Both the position numbers and the translations under genes were made by a program. Of a DNA stretch of 64,000 nt, positions 40,483 to 49,255 are shown piece by piece; within the stretch, counting starts at the first letter, position 1; every line of letters begins with the position of its first letter. This stretch comes from Gluconacetobacter sacchari (GTDB taxonomy: Bacteria; Pseudomonadota; Alphaproteobacteria; Acetobacterales; Acetobacteraceae). The notes beneath the pieces are model-generated. The model was not told the DNA's origin and did not search any database. It saw only the letters and a list, made by a program, of their open reading frames with translations. The stretch lies in NCBI RefSeq assembly GCF_014174255.1, contig NZ_JABEQJ010000002.1, positions 62,001 to 126,000 on the forward strand, given 5' to 3'.

Positions 40483-40576
40483 TAGACTGTTTCGGTCGAT
40501 GGCATGAATGGCCAATCGACAAAAAGCAGCCGCTGATCGATGTTCGTCCAGTGCCGAGCTAGGAATGGCCGGACTT

Positions 40577-40602
40577 GGCGCGGATGGTCCTGATGCCGCG
40601 CC
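40577..40602 (-). terminator. Hairpin after the GT2 gene
   Basis: GGCGCGG and CCGCGCC pair around a 12-base loop, nine bases after the stop of the minus-strand glycosyltransferase gene. No T-run follows. Confidence 0.4.
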
Positions 40603-40610
40603 TTCCGCCG

Positions 40611-41558
40611 TTATTCCGGTATGAATTCGAACCGGGCGAAGCCTAATTTTCCGAGGGCTTTGCAGATCTGGAGCACGTAGGCGGGCTTTCGGCGCAGCGC
40701 CCACAACGTTCCGAAGACCGATAGCTGCGACAGGGCGATAAAATAGACGCTCATGCGGGTCAGCAGCTTATGGGAACTGATGGCCATGCGGACTTCTGCC
40801 GAATGGCGGGAACTTCGCTGAACGCGGCGACACATATAGCGAAAGCTCTGCCGCCCGGCTTCATTGAACTCGACGACCTCGGCCCCCACGCACCAGACGA
40901 ATCGCCTTCCGGCCTGCGCCAGGCGCAGGAGCAGGAGCGTATCCTCGCCTCCGGTGCGCCCGAAATCCTCGTCGAATGGCTTGTCTCCTGAAAAACAGGA
41001 AGAGCGTTTCAGCATGACATTCGCGGTGCTGACCCCGCGGGGGCGGGGGGGAAACCATTTCAGCGGCTCGATCGTCGTGCCGTCGGGCAACCCGAAATCG
41101 GTGCTGTAATAGCGGCCCTGGGGATCCCACCCCGGAGGGGAGCCGCCTTCGAAGATCGGGGAGATGGCCCCGAAACTGGCATCGGCGCCGGTTCGGGCCA
41201 GGCACCGGTAATGGGCCATCAGCCAGCCTGGCTCGGGTGCCTCGTCATCATCGACGAATGCGATGAAGGCACCTCTCGCGGCCTTGACGCCCAGATTGCG
41301 TGCCTCGGCGATGTTGCGGTCGCCGGCCGCGATATGACGCAATGGGATCGTGCTGTCGAAAGCCGATACCACGGGTGCGGCCAGGCGGTCGGGGTGGTTG
41401 TCCGCGACGACGATCTCCCACGAGATCGCGGCATCGACCTGTTGGGACAGGCAGGCCTGGATCGTGCGTGTCAGCAGGTTCAGGCGATCGTAACATGGCA
41501 CCACGATGCTGATATCGATGGCGGGTTGGGATAATGCCCGCTCTCCGGCCTCTGTCAT
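40611..41558 (-). CDS. Family 2 glycosyltransferase (EPS)
   Basis: A 315-residue GT-A type enzyme. ISIVVPCYDRLNLLTRTIQA (about 16-35) is the nucleotide-binding start, FVDDDEAPEPGWL (about 112-124) the DXD region, and TGGEDTLLLLRLAQAG (about 209-224) the acceptor-side motif. A hydrophobic stretch near 275-290 may touch the membrane. It should add one sugar to the lipid-linked repeat unit. It is a paralog of the enzyme at 44355-45329 (GGEDLDLFLRL). It is the first chromosomal gene after the element and lies 164 bp downstream of the polymerase gene on the same strand. Confidence 0.85.
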   Translation of the reverse strand: MTEAGERALSQPAIDISIVVPCYDRLNLLTRTIQACLSQQVDAAISWEIVVADNHPDRLAAPVVSAFDSTIPLRHIAAGDRNIAEARNLGVKAARGAFIAFVDDDEAPEPGWLMAHYRCLARTGADASFGAISPIFEGGSPPGWDPQGRYYSTDFGLPDGTTIEPLKWFPPRPRGVSTANVMLKRSSCFSGDKPFDEDFGRTGGEDTLLLLRLAQAGRRFVWCVGAEVVEFNEAGRQSFRYMCRRVQRSSRHSAEVRMAISSHKLLTRMSVYFIALSQLSVFGTLWALRRKPAYVLQICKALGKLGFARFEFIPE

Positions 41559-41722
41559 GGGTTTGTCAGTTCCTCAGCCGTTTCGAACGGGATACGATTC
41601 TCTCGCGATGCTAACACAGTCATGAGGCATGGGCATGTCTTCAGGATGCGAACGCGATCGACGATGGGGGGAGCCCATCTGGACCATGCCTTTGCCGTCA
41701 TGTTGTTCATGCTCAAGGGACA

Positions 41723-43096
41723 TCATGGGACGAGTTGTGCCTCGTGCGTGCGGGAAGGCAGGGTGACCGATCCGTCCCATGGCTTGTGCGCCGGATCGTG
41801 CATGATCCGTTGCCTGTTCCAGGATGTCAGTTCGAACAGTGAGAAATAGAGTGCCACGGCCAGCAAGCCATTATTGCTGAAGAGATTGGATTCCGTGAAA
41901 TTATGGATGCTCAGGGCGAGAAGAAAGGCAAGGTGGAAGAACGCCACGGGCCTGATCATCGTCGCCGAATGAGGCCCGTGCCATATCGGCGCCTTGGCGA
42001 CAGCCTTCACGGCCAATGTGATGGCATAAACCAGAATCCCGACGCCCATGGCCAATCCGACCAGTCCGCCTGTAGCGATCAGATCGATATAGCCTTCGTG
42101 GCCTTCATTGATATGGACTTCGTTACCGAACCACATGGATGACTTCAGGCTGGGTTGAACGGCGGGATTGATGGCCCAGAATGAATAGAAGCCGGCCCCG
42201 AACCATGGACGCTTCTGGATTTCAAGAAGCATGAAGCTCCAGAGATCCGTGCGGCCGGTGAAGGTCATGTTCCTGAAGAGAACCATCGGGTCGCTATTGG
42301 TCGTGCTGCACCAGATCAGATAGCCGAAGACCGTGCCTATCGCGCTGCCCACCGTTCCGCAGGCGATGGCCAGCGCCGCGGATTTACGGCTGCGGGTGAG
42401 CATGAAAAACAACCATAGCAGCCCGGGCATCACGAGGATGATGGCAAGGCTGGTCTTGGAGCGACTTGCAAGAAGGAGGGCCAGCAGCAGGGCGTTTCCC
42501 GCCCATGTCAGTCGACGCTCCTGCTTGCCGAGGCGGCAGAAGAGCAGCGTGCCGCCGGCCAGGAGGCCATACATCATGATCAACCCGGTCAGGTTTTTCT
42601 GCGGTTGCAGGCCAGCCAGGCCTTCGTCGGTCATGGCAAAACCGGGCATGACGACCCATGTGACCAGATCGGCGCACGCCGTGATGACGCAGCTCATGAA
42701 GATACAGCGAATCAGGATCAGCCTGTCGCGTATGGAGCTTGTCAGTGTTGCCACAAGGATAATCTGTACCCATGCGAGCAGGACACGGCGTCTCGATGCA
42801 TCCGGGTCGAGTGCCCACACTGTGCTGCATGTAAAATAGACAAACAGGGCGATAAGGGGCCACCCCGCCTTGAACGTGTCCTGGAGCCCCGTCCACCTGC
42901 TTCTGATCAGGGGAAGGGCCGCGGCCATAAGAGCCAGCCAGATGAAGCGATTGATCGGATTGACGGAATCCGTGCTGGCAACCGTCAAGGCATCGCGATG
43001 GAAATCGGGCGTGCCGATCGCGGAGTACAAAAGCGTGAGAAGCAGAAGCCAGGAAGAGAGGCGATGGACCCAGCTTGGTGTCGGATGCGTTTCCAT
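41723..43096 (-). CDS. O-antigen/EPS polymerase (Wzy/ExoQ-like)
   Basis: A 457-residue inner-membrane protein with about 11-12 hydrophobic helices spread over its whole length and a larger periplasmic loop at about 290-345 (MTFTGRTDLWSFMLLEIQKR, then GAGFYSFW). That is the layout of Wzy_C/O-antigen ligase-type proteins that polymerise repeat units in the periplasm. The ATG at 43096 follows AGGAA; a GTG at 43117 is also in frame. Ligase activity cannot be excluded by sequence, but in a locus with Wzx, Wzz-like and Wza proteins a polymerase is more likely. Confidence 0.75.
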   Translation of the reverse strand: METHPTPSWVHRLSSWLLLLTLLYSAIGTPDFHRDALTVASTDSVNPINRFIWLALMAAALPLIRSRWTGLQDTFKAGWPLIALFVYFTCSTVWALDPDASRRRVLLAWVQIILVATLTSSIRDRLILIRCIFMSCVITACADLVTWVVMPGFAMTDEGLAGLQPQKNLTGLIMMYGLLAGGTLLFCRLGKQERRLTWAGNALLLALLLASRSKTSLAIILVMPGLLWLFFMLTRSRKSAALAIACGTVGSAIGTVFGYLIWCSTTNSDPMVLFRNMTFTGRTDLWSFMLLEIQKRPWFGAGFYSFWAINPAVQPSLKSSMWFGNEVHINEGHEGYIDLIATGGLVGLAMGVGILVYAITLAVKAVAKAPIWHGPHSATMIRPVAFFHLAFLLALSIHNFTESNLFSNNGLLAVALYFSLFELTSWNRQRIMHDPAHKPWDGSVTLPSRTHEAQLVP

Positions 43097-43329
43097 GCGT
43101 GTTCCTGCTACCGTCACGACGTGGGGCGGGAAGGCGCGCCGGTGTCGTGCTTCTTTATTCAGCCGTCTTCGTCAAGTCATGAGCGCCTTGTCTCTCGTGG
43201 AGCTTCCGGCTCCGGCCTGCAAGGGCGATCCATATGATCTATCCATGCGGCGGCCATTTTCCAAGCTCGTTTACGTATGCGCCGGTCGAGCGGCCGGCGC
43301 GTGCGTGAACAGGCCCGGTTTCTCCGGAA

Positions 43330-43357
43330 TTGCAACTTTTCTCCGATCTTCTATAGT
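43330..43357 (+). promoter_or_regulatory. Candidate sigma-70 promoter for the epimerase operon
   Basis: TTGCAA (43330-43335) and TATAGT (43352-43357) are separated by 16 bp. They lie 45 bp before the epimerase start, in the 305-bp divergent region between the polymerase and epimerase genes. The rest of that region shows no gene. Confidence 0.55.
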
Positions 43358-43401
43358 TTTTCTTCGCAGGACGGTAGAGACGCTCCCCGGAGGACATTTT
43401 C

Positions 43402-44355
43402 ATGAAGGTGCTCGTGACGGGAAGCAACGGCTTTCTTGGAAAAGCCGTCGTAAGGACTTTGGGCGCGCGGCCCGACATGCGGGTATTGGCCACGGCCCGT
43501 CAGCCCAGCGATCGCACGGCAAGGCTGGATATCACGGAGGATGCGGCGATACAGGCCGATATTCTGCGGGGCGTCGACGGTGTGGTCCATTGCGCCGCCG
43601 GTGGGGCGGACGTGGTGATCGACGGTACGCGGAAGCTGCTCGAGGCCTGCCAGATGGCGGGTGTCAGACGTGTTGTGCTGATCAGTTCCATCTCGGTTTA
43701 TGGCGGGGCCGCCGGCTGCGTTTCGGAAGCCACACCGCGTATCAAGGGGACACGGTCGAATTACGCGGGCTGGAAGGCCATGGCGGAAGAGGCAAGCGAA
43801 GGTTTTCCCGGTGTGGAAATCGTCATCCTCAGGCCGACCATTATCTATGGGCCGGACAGTCCGCTCTGGGTGACGGGTCTTGAGCGGCGTATCCTTGGCG
43901 GATATTGGGGCGAGTTCGGCGCGTTGGGGGACGGATCATGTAATCTCGTGCATGTCGACGACGTCGCGGGGGCGGTTGAGGCCGCTCTCGTCGTTCGCTC
44001 GGCCGCGGGACATGTTTTCAACGTCAATGGTCCGGACTGCGTGAGTTGGAACAGTTGGTTCCAGAAAATGGCGGACCTGGTGGGCTATGGGCCGCTGCGT
44101 CATATTACGCCGCCTGTTCTATACGGGCGGGTTCTGGTGGCGCTTCCCTTCAAGGCGTTGAGAAAACTGTTGCGGTCGGACAGATTCGCCTGGGTCAGCG
44201 GTGCTCCGGCGCTCAGTGAGCTTGCTCTGTTCAGACGGAAGGTCTTCTACCCGACGGACAAGGCAAAAGCGATTCTGAACTGGTCTGCGCACATGACGCT
44301 GGCGGACGGTCTGGCGACCATCGGGCATTCGAGGGCGGGGAGTGGGCGCACGTGA
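43402..44355 (+). CDS. NAD(P)-dependent sugar epimerase/dehydratase
   Basis: A 317-residue extended short-chain dehydrogenase. The Rossmann motif TGSNGFLG is at 6-13, the catalytic Ser in LISSISVYGG at about 94-103 and the YxxxK motif as YAGWK at about 122-126. It should modify a nucleotide sugar for the polysaccharide; the exact substrate is not readable. GGAGG lies nine bases before the ATG. Its stop overlaps the start of the next glycosyltransferase as TGATG, so the two are translationally coupled. Confidence 0.8.
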   Translation: MKVLVTGSNGFLGKAVVRTLGARPDMRVLATARQPSDRTARLDITEDAAIQADILRGVDGVVHCAAGGADVVIDGTRKLLEACQMAGVRRVVLISSISVYGGAAGCVSEATPRIKGTRSNYAGWKAMAEEASEGFPGVEIVILRPTIIYGPDSPLWVTGLERRILGGYWGEFGALGDGSCNLVHVDDVAGAVEAALVVRSAAGHVFNVNGPDCVSWNSWFQKMADLVGYGPLRHITPPVLYGRVLVALPFKALRKLLRSDRFAWVSGAPALSELALFRRKVFYPTDKAKAILNWSAHMTLADGLATIGHSRAGSGRT

Positions 44356-45329
44356 TGGAACCGCCGCTCATTTCCATTGTCATCTGTACGTTCAACCGTC
44401 CCGACTCCCTGGCGCGACTGGTCGATGATTGCATCGGGCGAGCCAGTCCGAAGGGATTGCGTTTTGAGGTGGTGATTTCCGACAATAGCCCCGCGGGCTA
44501 TGGACGCGACATTGTGGCGGGCTATCAGCGGGGACCCGTGCCGGTCCGATATGTCAGCGCCCATCCGGCCAATATCTCGATTGCCCGTAATCGGGGCATC
44601 GGGACGGCCCATGCTGATATCATCGCGTTGCTGGATGACGACGTCACGATAGCGAGCGGATGGCTGGATCGGATGTACGCGACTTTGGACGCCAGCGGCG
44701 CGGATTGCGTGCTCTCGGCCGTATCCGTGCGGCCCGCCGAGGACCCTCCCGTATGGGATAGGGAAACCCGGCAGTTCGTGCGCGCCTGGCCCATGCCGGA
44801 CGGTACACCCATACCTCTCGGGCGTGGCGGCGGATCGCCGGTGACGGTGTCCACCAATGCCTCGATGTGGCGACGGCAGAGATGTTTCAGGGACGGTGAG
44901 CCTTTTGACCCGGCGTTCGGGAAATCGGGGGGCGAGGATCTGGACCTCTTTCTCCGGCTGCGGAGAGAGGATCTACGCATTGCCTGGTGTGGGTCGGCCG
45001 TCGCGTACGAATGGGTGCCGGCCCATCGCATGAACTTCCGTTATCTCTTCCTGCGTGCGTTCAGCGGGGGCCAGGTCTTTGCCGCCGCTGTGATTCATAA
45101 TGCCGATCGTGCATGGTTGTCCGCGTCGGGGCTCATGCTGCGCGGCCTGCTGCAATGCGCCGGCGGTTGCCTGCTGCTGCTGTTGCGTGTCGTACCCTAT
45201 GTCATGCGTGGTGGCTCTCTGACACCGGCCTTGGCCGTTCTCCTGCTCAAGATGGCCGGGGCGGCGGGCAAATGCTTCTGGTTTTATAAAATTCCGCTTT
45301 ATCCGATCGAGGCCGCCGGTCAGCGTTGA
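44355..45329 (+). CDS. Family 2 glycosyltransferase (EPS), paralog of 40611-41558
   Basis: A 324-residue enzyme. LISIVICTFNRPDSLARLVD (about 5-24) starts the GT-A fold, ALLDDDVTIASGWLDRMY (about 95-112) holds the DXD region and KSGGEDLDLFLRLRRED (about 194-210) the acceptor motif. Like its paralog it has STNASMW/STANVML before that motif. Hydrophobic stretches near 255-290 may associate with the membrane. The ATG overlaps the epimerase stop; a GTG three bases upstream is also possible. It should add another sugar of the repeat unit. Confidence 0.85.
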   Translation: MEPPLISIVICTFNRPDSLARLVDDCIGRASPKGLRFEVVISDNSPAGYGRDIVAGYQRGPVPVRYVSAHPANISIARNRGIGTAHADIIALLDDDVTIASGWLDRMYATLDASGADCVLSAVSVRPAEDPPVWDRETRQFVRAWPMPDGTPIPLGRGGGSPVTVSTNASMWRRQRCFRDGEPFDPAFGKSGGEDLDLFLRLRREDLRIAWCGSAVAYEWVPAHRMNFRYLFLRAFSGGQVFAAAVIHNADRAWLSASGLMLRGLLQCAGGCLLLLLRVVPYVMRGGSLTPALAVLLLKMAGAAGKCFWFYKIPLYPIEAAGQR

Positions 45330-45397
45330 ATGTGCTTGCGCGGGTTGGCGGCCATGTTCGGCAGGCCGGCGACAACGATCTCGTGGAAGGACAGACA

Positions 45398-46474
45398 GTG
45401 CGTGTCTCACGTCGAACAATTCTGGCAGGTGGCATGGTTGTTGCGGGTAGCGGACTGCCAAACCCGCGACGCTCCATCGCTCGCGCTACGAAACGCGTGA
45501 GGAAATCATTTGTCTGCGGCCTGAATTGCTCGGGGCTGGAAGATAGCCCGCCTGGGGCGCCGACCCTGGCCATGCTCCGTTATTATGCCCGCAAGGGCAT
45601 ACGATATATTCGCCTGCCCGGGCGGTGGGAGCATTTCCAGCCCGCGCTGGGGGGAGGGTTCGACGCGCAATATTGCAATCTCTACCGATCGGTACTGGAA
45701 TATTGCAAGGTTGCGGGTATCCGGGTGATCTGTGAACCTTGCCACAATTTTGGCCGGTACAAGGAGAAGGGGCAAACATACCGCTTTGGTGACGGCAGGC
45801 TGACCCCGGCCGCTTTCGCGCAATTCTGGTCGGAATTTTGCCGCAGGTTCGGCGACATGTCCTGTATCGCCGGGTGGGATCTCATGAACGAGCCATATGA
45901 CCTGGCCGGTCAAGGGGGACTGTCCTGGCAGGAGGCGGCCCAGGCGGCCATTCTTGCGATCCGCGATATCGATGGCGTGCGACCCGTTTGGGTGGAGGGG
46001 TACGGCTATTCGAACCCGGCAACATGGCCGGCCGCGAACCCCACGTTGCATTTATTGGACGACCCTGCCCGGAATCTGATTTTTTCGGCGCACTGCTATC
46101 TGGATCGGGATAATTCCGGCACGCATTATTACTGGGATGAGGAGGCTCGCATTGGCGACCAGATCCTTGGCGCCCCTCTTGACCGTGACACAGGCATAAG
46201 GCGGATAAGGCCGTTTGTGGAATGGCTGCGGACTCATTCGCTCCGAGGCAATATCGGGGAATGCGGCGCCGGACGGCAGGATGCTGCCGGTAGGCCGGGA
46301 AATGAAGGCTGGCTCGCTGCACTGGATGCGACCATGCGGTTTTGCGACGCGCTGGACATGCCGATTTATTATTGGGGCACCGGCACGGATCTGGGGACCG
46401 CGTATCCGTACGGCCTGGAGCCGATCCATGGCAAGGATGCGCCGCAATGGAGAATTTTGCGCAAATACCTCTGA
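45398..46474 (+). CDS. Exported GH5-type glycoside hydrolase
   Basis: A 358-residue protein with a GH5-like TIM barrel. GIRYIRLPGRWEHF is near residue 65, the acid/base Glu is in WDLMNEPYD at about 155-163, and the candidate nucleophile Glu is in GNIGECGAGRQ near 288. The GTG at 45398, with GGAAGG upstream, gives an N-terminus SRRTILAGGMVVAGSGLP, which looks like a twin-arginine signal. A longer version from TTG 45326 overlaps the previous stop. Endoglycosidases in EPS loci often trim or release polymer. The substrate is presumably the polysaccharide made here or cellulose. Confidence 0.8.
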   Translation: MRVSRRTILAGGMVVAGSGLPNPRRSIARATKRVRKSFVCGLNCSGLEDSPPGAPTLAMLRYYARKGIRYIRLPGRWEHFQPALGGGFDAQYCNLYRSVLEYCKVAGIRVICEPCHNFGRYKEKGQTYRFGDGRLTPAAFAQFWSEFCRRFGDMSCIAGWDLMNEPYDLAGQGGLSWQEAAQAAILAIRDIDGVRPVWVEGYGYSNPATWPAANPTLHLLDDPARNLIFSAHCYLDRDNSGTHYYWDEEARIGDQILGAPLDRDTGIRRIRPFVEWLRTHSLRGNIGECGAGRQDAAGRPGNEGWLAALDATMRFCDALDMPIYYWGTGTDLGTAYPYGLEPIHGKDAPQWRILRKYL

Positions 46475-46560
46475 ATAGTCGTTCGGGACGCGGCGTGGTG
46501 TGACGGTCCGAAGCGTGACCGGACATGTGTCCGCGGCGTTGCGACCGACGCGCGGCTTCT

Positions 46561-46578
46561 CCAGGCGCTTCGGCCTGG
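46561..46578. terminator. Hairpin between convergent genes
   Basis: CCAGGC-GCTTCG-GCCTGG lies directly after the stop of the minus-strand GT4 gene (46580) and faces the plus-strand GH5 gene. A compact UUCG-like loop is typical of strong hairpins. Confidence 0.5.
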
Positions 46579-46579
46579 T

Positions 46580-47929
46580 TCAGTCATCCTTGAAGGGGAT
46601 ACCCCAGTCGGGGCGTGTCGTTTCCTGTCCGAGCACCCAGCGATAGACCGCCAGGATCTGTTCCGCCTTTTGGGGCCACGTAAACAGTTTGTCAGCCCTT
46701 TGACGCCCGTTTTCCGCCAGCGGAAGAAGCCGGGCCGGGTCCGATGCGATCGTGTGCAATACGTCGCGAAACGCCTGGATATAGGCATCCCGTTCCTGCA
46801 AGGGCACCAGAAAAGCGCAATGGGGCGACGCCAGTTCTGCCGGACCGCCGTAATCCGAAATGACAGGCACGACACCCATGGCCATGGCCTCGAGCACTAC
46901 GGCGCCGCCGAATTCATGTACCGAGGGGAAGGTCAGGATATCGGCCCGTCTCAGATACTCCGCGACCTGACGATGGGGGAGTTCGCCGGTACATTCGACG
47001 GCGTGACCGATATCAAGCCGGGCGATCAGGTTCCGAATCCGCTTGCTTTCCGGACCTGAGCCGACGACGGTCATTGTCATCCGTCCCTGGCGCAACAGGT
47101 CTGCCGCAGCCTCCAGCAGCATGTCGCAGCCTTTATAGGGGACCAGTCGGCCAAGATAGATGGCGCGCAGGGGGCGCCCCTGATAGTCCTGCGCGGAGCG
47201 GCGGTGCGTCGGTACTGGAAAACGAGACGGATCAAACGCATTTTCCGGGATGTAGACGACCTTGTCTTTCCAGATGCCGGGAATTTCGCGGAAGGCGCTC
47301 TTTCCGCCGGCGATAATGGCGGCAGCGGCGTTTCGTGTGGATCTGTAACCCGGCAGGGCGCGGAAAAGCGAGCGAAAGCCCGACAGCCATTCGCCCTCCT
47401 GTTTGCGCAGGTTGGGAAATTCCTTGGGCCAGGGTAGGCCGCCATTAAGGGGGCCAAGAACAAACGGCACGCCGGCTCTGCGGCACCATGTTGCCATCGG
47501 GCTGGGAACCGCCGGACTGACCGGCGTTATTCTGTGGACGAGATCGAACTCCCGCAAACGCTTCTTGAAACGTTTGCGGGCGATCAACTCGAACAGCAGG
47601 TAGGACGGAATGGTGAGGGCCGTGACGACCGCCCATCCCTTGTTGGGACCGCTGATCCAGCGGACCAGCCGCGCGATCGGTTCGAACAGGAATTCCGTAT
47701 TGATCGCTGTGTAGTCCTGTCCTTCCTTCAGGCCGCAACGGTCGAGGGCGGGACGATTCCGCACGCGCGTGACCAGATGCACATCCGCAACACGAGACAG
47801 GGCCTCGTAGTGCGACCACCCGACGAGCGGGACGCTTGACCATTCGGGATTACAGGATTCTGCCAGAATCAGAACCCTCAGGCGCCGAGCCGAACTATTA
47901 TTGCCCCGAAAAGGAGACACTGAAACCAC
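46580..47929 (-). CDS. Family 4 glycosyltransferase (EPS)
   Basis: A 449-residue GT-B enzyme. The C-terminal half has RAIYLGRLVPYKGCDMLLEA (about 253-272), TMTVVGSGPESKRI (about 283-296), the conserved E-x7-E as HEFGGAVVLEAM (about 343-354) and PVISDYGGPAEL. This retaining-type layout uses a nucleotide-sugar donor. The N-terminal half has a hydrophobic patch near 95-115 (WAVVTALTIPSYLLFELIA), probably for membrane contact. The start is a GTG without a strong ribosome-binding site, so a start a few codons downstream is possible. Confidence 0.85.
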   Translation of the reverse strand: MVSVSPFRGNNSSARRLRVLILAESCNPEWSSVPLVGWSHYEALSRVADVHLVTRVRNRPALDRCGLKEGQDYTAINTEFLFEPIARLVRWISGPNKGWAVVTALTIPSYLLFELIARKRFKKRLREFDLVHRITPVSPAVPSPMATWCRRAGVPFVLGPLNGGLPWPKEFPNLRKQEGEWLSGFRSLFRALPGYRSTRNAAAAIIAGGKSAFREIPGIWKDKVVYIPENAFDPSRFPVPTHRRSAQDYQGRPLRAIYLGRLVPYKGCDMLLEAAADLLRQGRMTMTVVGSGPESKRIRNLIARLDIGHAVECTGELPHRQVAEYLRRADILTFPSVHEFGGAVVLEAMAMGVVPVISDYGGPAELASPHCAFLVPLQERDAYIQAFRDVLHTIASDPARLLPLAENGRQRADKLFTWPQKAEQILAVYRWVLGQETTRPDWGIPFKDD

Positions 47930-47993
47930 GCACGCCTGTTTTCATATTCTACAGTCTTTATCATACTTGAATTTTCAGAGAAGTGTAATGGTT

Positions 47994-48581
47994 TTATAAG
48001 TCCGGCGTCCAGGCGGAAAACTGGGTCTGAAGCAGCGTCTCCGTGTGGGAATGATCACCATGAAAGAACATTATGGTGATAAGCATGATCGCAAATGTCG
48101 GAATAATCAGCCGAGAGGGCAGGGGGATGAGCACGCGGCTGGAGATCAAAGCGACCGAAACGCCAAGGATGGCTCCTAACGCCACTTCGGCGGGTGTATG
48201 GGAATGAAGCGCGAGCCGCGTATAGGAGAACAGGCTGGCAACGAAGACCGGAACCGGAAGACAGGCGAGCAGGCTTTTTCTTTTGCGGAAGATCAGCAGA
48301 TTGAGCAGGCTGCCGTAAATCGCACTTCCGGCCGCGACATGGCCGCTGATACTGAACGCCCGGCCGGGAGCGTCGGAAAGATATGCCCACTCCAGACCTA
48401 TGAACTTGACCGTCATCAGCAGGGCAAGGGCCGTGCCGGCCAGTCCTCCCCACACAATGGCGCCACGCACCCAGCCAAAGACTGCAAACAGGATAATGGA
48501 CAAGCCGAAAATCGGAAGCAGGACGGCGCCGTCTCCAAAATCGGTGGCAAACCGATCCATTCCCAAATAATTAAAATTCAT
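47994..48581 (-). CDS. PAP2-family phosphatase, membrane-bound
   Basis: A 195-residue protein with five or six hydrophobic helices. FSISGHVAAGSAIYG (about 77-91) corresponds to the PSGH motif and SYTRLALHSHTPAEVALGA (about 118-136) to the SRxxxxxHxxxD motif, though the first KxxxxxxRP motif is only partly kept. It may recycle undecaprenyl pyrophosphate released during polymer assembly. Its start overlaps the previous stop as ATGA, which places it in one operon with the Wzc-like proteins. Confidence 0.7.
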   Translation of the reverse strand: MNFNYLGMDRFATDFGDGAVLLPIFGLSIILFAVFGWVRGAIVWGGLAGTALALLMTVKFIGLEWAYLSDAPGRAFSISGHVAAGSAIYGSLLNLLIFRKRKSLLACLPVPVFVASLFSYTRLALHSHTPAEVALGAILGVSVALISSRVLIPLPSRLIIPTFAIMLITIMFFHGDHSHTETLLQTQFSAWTPDL

Positions 48582-49255
48582 ATTGGGAGATTGTAAAGTG
48601 CTTTTGGAATATGATGACGCCGTTTATTCAGTATTGCTCCGATAATATTCCCTTTCAATTCTTCTATTCTGAATATGAGATCCTTCGCGTCGCTCTTATT
48701 CGTATCTTCCGCCCCGATTATGATAATTGATGCGTCAACCTGGGATGCCAGTGCCACGCCAAGATAAGACTGCTTGAGAGGGGGCGCATCGATCAAAATC
48801 AGGTCGAAGCAAGACCGCCAGGTCTGGATTTGTGTGATCCAGTCAATGGGATGTTTTTGCTGGTCCACCGCCGTCATTGCAAAGGTCAGCGTTGAATCTC
48901 GGACCATGCGAAACCGTACCCAGTCCGGACCGGGCGGATCGGCATCGGGTGACGACAGGAGGGTGGGCGACAGATGATATTTTTGCGCCAGACCCTCGTC
49001 GGTGAGTGCCGTGGATTCGTCGAGCGAGAGGATGAGGGTGGAAATTCCCATGTCGCCGCCTGCTACGGCTGCGAATTCACGCGTAATCGAACTTGTGCCG
49101 ACACCGGCCTGACTGGCGATAAACTGCAGGACCGTCGCGTTGTTCTTCCTGCGCGGCACCATGTAGAGGAGCCGCTTTATTTCGTTCTCCGCGACGAGAT
49201 GTGAGTGGAGATCGTTCGCGGTGGCCCGTACCGGAATGGAGGATATGTCGTTCAC
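48578..49255 (-). CDS. BY-kinase-like protein with degenerate P-loop (CpsD/Wzc C-terminal type)
   Basis: A 225-residue soluble protein with the fold pattern of tyrosine autokinase domains: FIASQAGVGTSSITREFAAV at about 45-64 in the P-loop position, TLILSLDES in place of Walker A', and CFDLILIDAPPLKQSYLGVA at about 150-169 as Walker B. The P-loop lacks the Lys of GKS/T (GVGTSS), and no Tyr cluster is present at the C-terminus, so kinase activity is doubtful. It starts with GTG, sharing one base with the stop of the Wzc-like gene. It may act as a non-catalytic regulator of chain length. Confidence 0.7.
   Translation of the reverse strand: MNDISSIPVRATANDLHSHLVAENEIKRLLYMVPRRKNNATVLQFIASQAGVGTSSITREFAAVAGGDMGISTLILSLDESTALTDEGLAQKYHLSPTLLSSPDADPPGPDWVRFRMVRDSTLTFAMTAVDQQKHPIDWITQIQTWRSCFDLILIDAPPLKQSYLGVALASQVDASIIIIGAEDTNKSDAKDLIFRIEELKGNIIGAILNKRRHHIPKALYNLPI

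Noticed and set aside
40287-40704. Small minus-strand ORFs across the tRNA-Glu fragment (GIRTR-type peptide)
   Set aside because: Their sequences are translations of tRNA DNA and the flanks, a common false gene call.
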